Of a stretch of DNA of 64,000 nucleotides, positions 57,653-64,000 are shown piece after piece. The stretch is from Chloranthus sessilifolius. Taxonomy: Eukaryota; Streptophyta; Magnoliopsida; Chloranthales; Chloranthaceae. The notes beneath the pieces were generated by a model. It had not been told where the DNA came from. It saw nothing but the letters and a program-made list of their open reading frames with translations, and searched no databases. Positions within the stretch are counted from its first letter, which is position 1. Each line of letters begins with the position of its first letter. The stretch is taken from the NCBI GenBank assembly GCA_021018995.1, contig CM037588.1, positions 35,275,000-35,338,999 of the forward strand, written 5' to 3'. A program made the translations under genes and the position numbers.

Positions 57653-58840
57653 GTGCAAGGAACTCATAATCAATCAGCAAGTTTCTCTTCTTGGAAACCT
57701 GCTACTCTTCCCCTTCCACAAACAGCTAAGGTACCTTTGTTACCTTCTTTTCGCAGCCCACCTAATTTAGAATTAAAGCAGCTGCCAGAAAATTTGAAAT
57801 ATGTGTTTTTAGGAAATCATAAATCATTGCCTGCAATTATTTCTTCCTCCCTCACGAAGGAGCAAGAAGAAGAGTTGTTGATAGTTTTGAAAGAACATAG
57901 AAGGGCAATTGGCTGGACTATTGCTGATTTGGGAGGAATCAGTCCAGCTGTTTGCATGCACAAAATCCATTTGGAAGAAGATGCAAAGCCTTCTAGGGAA
58001 ATGCAAAGGAGGCTGAACCCTCATATGCAAGAAGTGGTCATGAAAGAGGTTGTTAAGTTGTTGGATGCAGGGGTCATTTACCCCATTTCAGATTCAGCTT
58101 GGGTGGCACCTACACAGGTGGTACCTAAGAAATTTGGGATCACTGTTGTAACCTCAGATTCTGGTGAGCTTATGTCAACTAGACAAACAACTGGATGGAG
58201 AGTTTGTATTGATTACAGAAAATTAAATGCAATAACCAGAAAAGACCATTTCCCCCTCCCATTCATTGATCAGATTTTAGATAAGCTAGCAGGAAAAGCT
58301 TATTACTGTTTTCTTGATGGTTACTCTGGGTACAATCAGATTCCTGTGTACCCACAAGATCAGGAAAAGACCACATTCACTTGCCCTTTTGGCACTTTTG
58401 CCTATTGGAGAATGTTGTTTGGTCTTTGTAATGCTCCTGCTACCTTTCAAAGATGCATGTATTCCATTTTTTCTGATATGATTGACCAATTTATGGAGAT
58501 TTTTATGGATGATTTTTTAATCTATGGAGACAGTTTTTCCCAGTGTTTACATCATCTCAAAGTGGTATTACAGAAATGTGAAGAAACCAATCTAGTTCTG
58601 AGCTGGGAAAAGAGCCATTTCATGGTCACCCAAGGCATTGTCCTTGGCCATGTTGTTTCTCACAAGGGCATTGAGGTGGACAGAGCAAAAATTGATCTAA
58701 TTGCACATTTACCACCTCCCAAAACTGTTAAGCAAATCAGAAGTTTTCTGGGACATGCTGGATTTTACAGAAGGTTCATCAAGGACTTCAGTAAAATAAC
58801 CAAACCTCTTTGTCATTTGCTGTGTCAAGATGCTCTGCAG
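57653..58840 (+). pseudogene. Athila D reverse transcriptase (RNase H deleted)
   Basis: First part of a 588-residue open frame. [60 protein letters not shown], catalytic [15 protein letters not shown] intact, thumb [16 protein letters not shown]. After CHLLCQDA the frame jumps straight to the integrase zinc-domain cysteines, so RNase H and the integrase HH half are missing. Confidence 0.9.
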
Positions 58841-59842
58841 CATTGTAAGTCTTGCCAAAACTGTCAAAAATTGGGCAGCATTTCCAAGAGAAACTCAATG
58901 CCTTTACAGCCTATTTTGGTAGTTGAGTTGTTTGATGTTTGGGGGATAGACTTCATGGGTCCTTTTCCTCCTTCCAATGGGAGTAATTTCATTTTAGTAG
59001 CTGTGGATTATGTATCCAAATGGATTAAAGCCACAACCACTAAAACTAATGATCATAAAGTGGTTCTTAAATTTCTTAAGGATCACATTTTTTCCAGGTT
59101 TGGTTTTCCCAGAGTCATTATAAGTGATGGGGGAAGCCATTTTTGTAATAAACATTTTGAAACTTTATTGAAAAAATACTCTGTGACTCATAGAGTAGCC
59201 ACTCCATATCATCCACAAACCAGTGGACAAGTGGAGATTTCCAATAGAGAAATCAAACATATTTTGGAAAAGACTGTGAAGAAGGACAGAAAGGATTGGT
59301 CCTTGTCAATGATGCATTATGGGCATACAGTGACAGCTTATAAAACTCCAATTGGTATGTCCCCATTCAGTTGGTCTATGGCAAAAGCATGCCATTTACC
59401 AAAGAGAGTTAGAATATAAAGCTTTTGGGCCATTAAAACATTGAACATGGATCTAACTATCACTGGTAATGACAGAAACCGAACTTCCGAGTTGGAGGAG
59501 CTGAGAATGGATGTATACACAAATTCAAGATTGTACAAAGAGAAAGTCAAAACTTTCCATGATAAAAATTTATTGAGAAAAGAGTTCACAGCTGGCTCTA
59601 AGGTATGGTTATTTAACTCAAAACTCAAGTTTTTCCCAGGAAAGCTGAGATCCAAATGGGAAGGGCCATACACTGTCATTCAGACAGCCCCTTCGAGAGC
59701 TGTTGACATCCTTGATCCAAGTAATGGACGAATCCTAAAAGTAAATGGTCAGAGGCTCAAACCAGCCCATACATCACGAACCTCCAAAAATCTGATGGTG
59801 GATAACTGTACATTATGTTTTTATTTCATAGTTTTTGCTTAG
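58841..59842 (+). pseudogene. Athila D integrase
   Basis: [39 protein letters not shown] and [19 protein letters not shown] keep all three catalytic acids. Frameshifts near 59,310 and 59,400; the C-terminal part at 59,441-59,790 reads [20 protein letters not shown] and RILKVNGQRLKPAH. Confidence 0.88.
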
Positions 59843-59877
59843 TTTCTTTGTTTTTGTTTTTATTCATGATTTGTCTC

Positions 59878-60205
59878 TTTTCGCATAGTTTAAATATGCT
59901 CCAAGTTAAGTCGCAAAGTAATAATTCTCGTTTCGCAAAGTTCAATTTACTTTTCGCAGACTCTGGATTTATAACGAACTGCTCGAAAGCAAGGATTTGC
60001 TTTTCGAATAGTTGGTTCTGAAGCTTGTTCTTTTCGAAAAGATGTTTCTGAAGCGATTAACTTTTCGAATGGTACTGATGCCATTCGCAGTTGTCAAGAG
60101 GTCTATTTTGGAACTTTTCAAAAACTTATAAAGAACTTTGCGAAATTAACACTGAGTATATTTAAACTCTTTCGAAGTAGGGGTTTCATATTCGAAGGCT
60201 TTCTA
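59878..60205. repeat. TTCGAAAAG/TTCGCAAAG motif array in the spacer before ORF3 of Athila D
   Basis: About fifteen copies, including CTTTTCGAAAAG at 60,030-60,041, identical to the palindrome in this element's LTR. Occupies the same position as the arrays in A and B. Confidence 0.88.
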
Positions 60206-60490
60206 AAGAGCGACCTGTTCCACGGAAACCCTATTTCGTTCTTTCCTTGCGCAATTTGAGAAGCTTGCTACATTTTTCTTCACCTTTGTTCGATCATTTG
60301 GGTTTTCAGAGAAAGATTTTAGCTTCTAGTCCGGGGATTTTAGCAAGCAACAACTCGTTTAATTAAAACCCTAGATCTCGGTATTTCTCACATTCTCTGC
60401 TTATCATTTGAAAATTTTCAATTTGTGTCAAGATCTCTGTGGACATTTTCATACATCAATTTAGAATGGGAAAAGTGAGAAATCATTGTA

Positions 60491-62943
60491 ATGTTCCCAA
60501 AATCCTCCGCTAAGAAAGTTAGCAAACTTACCCCAAAGGAAAAGCCAAAACTTCACCAAAGAAAACTATCTATGGATAAAGCGGATAGGGTGGAGAAAGG
60601 AAGAAAGTGAGACATGAGGAACCCATCTCTCCGCCGCTAGTCCCGAGCCCGAGCTTCCTCCTCCGCCATAATGCTTTGGTACTACCAAATCCATTCATTG
60701 AAGCTTAGAAGTTAATTCTCGAATGATTGTGGATGAAACTTTTTCATCAACAAACCAGATGCTGTATCTTTAAGATACATAAGGGATGCCACTAAGCAAT
60801 ATCTTTACCCCTTGCTAGAAAATTTACCCACTAATGGTGAAGTTATGGTACCAAAACCTAATCAAGGTCATCAAAGTGATGATGTCCCTACCTCGTTATC
60901 TTTATTGATGATTGCGATCTTACGGTCACATTTGATGACATAGGGAATGCTTTGGGGATACCTTCCAATTTGATCCTTCCGTCCATTGGTCGCCCTTAAA
61001 ACAACCTCCTTTAGAGAAATGGCTGCACATTTGACCCAAGGAATTGGGGGGCCTGGATAGTCCATCATGAGGAGAGACCTAGCCCACCACTTTCTATTGA
61101 TGGACTGCATTTTGAGGGAAGTTTTATGTCACGGGCAGACCAAGAGAGGAGAACACCAATTTGAGGCGCTCTTTCACTTTTCTAAGGGCGTTTTCAATGC
61201 CCCTATGTTAATTTTTGAAGCCATATGATATTAGTGCCAAGTTGAAAAAGGAGCAGAAATTAGTTGGCCTCCCATTTGGTAGATTGATCACAGCCCTCCT
61301 CAGAGCCAAGTTTGACATTGATAATGAGGAGCCATTTGAAGTCATTGCTCCTCACAATTTTGGGAAAAAGGCTTGGACTACAAGCCAAGCCATGCTGAGA
61401 CGAATGAGAGAAGAAAATGAACTCAAGACTGCTTCCCCGCAGCAGTAATGAACTCAAGACCGAACCTCGCCTCTAGCTTCCTTAAAACCAGCTTTAAGTG
61501 TAACTTGTGGTGACCAGCTCTTTAGATGCACCACTTCTCGAAGCAGCTCTGCCAGACCCTGGGGTGACCAGCTCTTTAGCTGCACCCATTGTTGAAGAAA
61601 CTTTCCTTCCCATGGTGACCAGCTCTTCAGCTGCACCAATTTTTGAGGAAGTTGGCCTTTCACCCCCCTCCCCTATTCCAACCCCTACCACTTCACCTAT
61701 CCCAGCTATCCCTTCCCCCATACCCTCCATTATTCCAATTATAGATTCCCCCTCTACACCAACCACTCTAACCGTACTCATCCCACCAATCTCTCCCACC
61801 AATGACCATGTTTTAACTGCCGACTCTACTACCCATCTCCCCATACTCCTCTACTCCAAAGCCCCTCACATTCACCTGCTCATTCAGCCCACACACCTGA
61901 AGTATCCCATACACTTGACCCTGAGCCTTTCACTACAGAGGCTTATTCTTCCTTAATGGGATCTATTTTTGAAACCATGGGGCTTGAACCTATCCCTATA
62001 TCTGACCCTCATCATTTCACTCACTTACCTACCTCTCCCTTTACAGCCATTACGCCCCCAGCCTCCACTTCAGTTGTACCAATCCCTGCTATGCCCACCT
62101 CTCCCCCACCTGCCTCTAGTACCCAAATACTTGCCTACCTTCAATCCATCCAAGCCCAACTCCAAATCAACATGAAACCAACAGGTGACCAATGACCTGC
62201 TCCAAACCTTAGCCTCCACATCACACACAACCACCATTACCCCTTTACCTACTGTTGATTCCCATGCTACCCAAACTGAACCAGAGGTAGTATTGCTTGA
62301 TTTGCCCACCCCCACCACTACTACACATGCAACCCAAACTGAACCTGAAGTCCCTCTGGTTGCATCCCCTTCACCACTCCCTACTTTCTCTGAGCAAGCC
62401 ACTCAGACCGACCCTAAGGTCCTCCTTTTGGACACTTCTTCCCCCCCTCCCACAGCTGGGATACCTTTGGTCCCCTACCATTCCATTCCCCTTCCCCGAT
62501 TTGCCTCCCTCAGACGAGCCATGAAAGAAAATCCCTATATCTGCAGAGATGTTCTAAAAGGGTTAGCTGATTTACAAGCCTACATTCGAACCCCTTATGA
62601 AAACCAGATTCGGAAGTTGGAGTTATTTATGAAATTTGAGAGAGAGAAAATGAAGGACTTGTTGGGTCAAACCTTTCAGATGGTTAGGAGTGAGCAGCAC
62701 AAGGTGACCATGTTACAAGCACAGCTGGACCAGGAAAAACTAAAGACCATTAGACTTGGCACGTACATTGGCCTCACCAAAGAGATAAAATCAGAAGAAT
62801 ACACTGAGCTGCAAAACACTATCCAGGAGAAAGCTCAATCAAGTTCGGACACCAATACTGATTCTAGTTCTGATTCTGACAGTGACTCAAGTTCTGAGCC
62901 AATTGAACTAACTTATGATACAGATTTTGACCCCAGTTATTAG
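60491..62943 (+). pseudogene. Athila D ORF3
   Basis: MFPKSSAKKVSKLTPKEKPK basic start, badly broken to 61,200. Core fragment LPFGRLITALLRAKF and NFGKKAWTTSQAML (61,215-61,448). Three VTSS-type repeats (61,507-61,660). P/S/T region, three ATQTEPEV-like units (62,266-62,420), NPYICRDVLKGLADLQAY, a long charged helix (EREKMKDLL...QHKVTMLQAQLDQEK) and an acidic Ser/Asp tail ending DFDPSY. The last 252 residues are one open frame (62,185-62,943). Confidence 0.75.
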
Positions 62944-64000
62944 ATCACATTGTACTTTTCTGTGTTATGAGTTTGTAATATAACATTATGTTTCTTCTTG
63001 TGTAATTTCTGTGCATTTCTGTCTGTCTTCTTGGCATCATGATGTTTTTTTTTTCTTTCTTGCTTATATTGTTTCTCTACTTTGGACCAGTGTGGACCCT
63101 GCTCTCCTTTGGTTTGGGGGTATGGCAGGTATGCCAATAAAATAAGTAGGTTAATGCTTAGTGCAGCTTATGATCAGTAGAACTTTTGAAAATGAAGTAA
63201 TTTCACACCTGTTGTTTTGAAAAATGAGGAAGTTAAAACTTTTTAAAATTAATTTCTACTGTAATTCTAATACTTTCATGAAATGAATGTCAGAAAATTT
63301 CCAAAAGAAAATTGATGTTTCAGTAAACCGAAAAAGAGAGAAAACAGTGATGATATACCTCAGGAATTTGATAGAAAACCACACCCAGTGAGATTTGGAC
63401 CGGAAACGTATTCTTTGGAGGTATGAATTGGCAATTTTTTCTGCTCTAGGGACTGTTTAAACTTGCTTGTTATCACTAGAAGTTACATATATCCAAGTTG
63501 AAATTGTTTGACAGCAATCATGATATTAAAGACATGATGTAGGGCCTTCTTTTGGACAGTTTGAACTTCAAAAAGCCCCACTTTTTAAAAAGCTGCCCTT
63601 GATACACACCATTTGAGCTTTATAAATCAAAGATTCCTTTGAAACCTCATCAACCTCATTTAGCCTAACCCTCACTCTGAGAATTCAGAAGGTAAAGGAA
63701 AGAAAGCTGAAGAAAGGTGAGTTGGGTAATAGTTTGGTAAAAGAAAAAGAAAAATAATTGAAGGCAACGATGTATCAGCAGAAGAAATGGGGCATTCCAG
63801 TCAATGTTGATGTGAGAAAATTGGGAGAAGCCATTTCATTGGAAGTTTGAAAAGAAAGAGAAAAGATGGCCACTTTGGCTCAAAATTCAAAGAAGAACAT
63901 GAGATTGTGCTGAAATAAAGAAGGTGTCCATACCACCTCCTTACCTTGACTGACTTCTAAAATTTTGAACTCCACTCCAACCCTTTTATTCTTGATAAAT
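62944..64000 (+). other. Athila D 3' untranslated region to window end
   Basis: Internal polypurine-like GGTTTGGGGGTATGGCA at 63,111-63,127 and a conserved block ~63,340-63,690 shared with A and B. No ORF. Confidence 0.7.

Larger units (their letters stand above)
53129..64000 (+). mobile_element. Athila-type element D, 5' LTR to beyond ORF3
   Basis: 5' LTR, tRNA-Asp primer site, gag, protease, RT, integrase, spacer array, ORF3 and 3' UTR. The 3' LTR is outside the window. Pol lacks RNase H. It lies next to or in antisense LTR E; the five bases before it are AGCTT. Confidence 0.9.

Overview
The window is repeat-rich nuclear DNA of a flowering plant, almost certainly a eudicot. It holds only transposable-element and endogenous-virus sequence: a Tat-lineage Ty3/gypsy element, an endogenous pararetrovirus (Caulimoviridae-like), and several Athila-type Ty3/gypsy elements inserted into one another. 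I found no host gene, tRNA, rRNA or CRISPR array.

Layout. (1) 1 to ~13,513, + strand: the 3' part of a Tat-lineage element. It has decayed reverse transcriptase, a gypsy RNase H followed by a second (archaeal-type) RNase H, integrase, and a 3' LTR at ~11,906-13,513. Between pol and the LTR are two antisense accessory genes. One is a DUF7745-like gene (5,587-~4,030, minus). The other is a seven-exon plant mobile domain (PMD) gene (8,756-6,322, minus). (2) ~13,514-22,074, minus strand: a near-complete, circularly permuted endogenous caulimovirid. It carries a movement protein, a zinc-knuckle/protease/RT/RNase H ORF, a second ORF with another zinc knuckle and another protease, a viroplasmin-like ORF, a TATA box and a tRNA-Met primer site. 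(3) 22,075-22,180: a scrambled fold-back junction. (4) 22,243-38,417: Athila element A, full length with LTRs and an ATAGA/ATAGG target duplication, inserted in pol of an older Athila (C). (5) 38,527-39,337 and 51,997 to about 52,900: an antisense Athila LTR (E), split by element B. (6) 39,338-51,991: Athila element B, complete, with a perfect AAGGA duplication; it keeps gag-protease and ORF3 but has lost RT, RNase H and integrase. (7) 53,129 to the window end: Athila element D, with 5' LTR, gag, pol lacking RNase H, and ORF3; its 3' LTR lies outside the window.

Most notable pattern. Each element carries its own short palindromic motif, repeated many times in its LTR upstream of the TATA box and again in the non-coding DNA next to its accessory gene(s). 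In the Tat element a 21-bp palindrome recurs about every 48 bp in three clusters, one upstream of the LTR promoter and one upstream of each antisense gene. In the Athila elements, family-specific TCGA-centred palindromes fill both U3 and the spacer just before ORF3. The arms differ between families while the placement is constant. This suggests, as a hypothesis, a self-recognition or anti-silencing circuit in which an element-encoded protein binds its own element's motif. Also notable are the duplicated zinc-knuckle/protease module of the pararetrovirus and a TQT[DE]P linear motif conserved in all three ORF3 proteins.

All coding regions carry stops or frameshifts unless stated. Domain names come from recognising motifs by eye, not from database searches.
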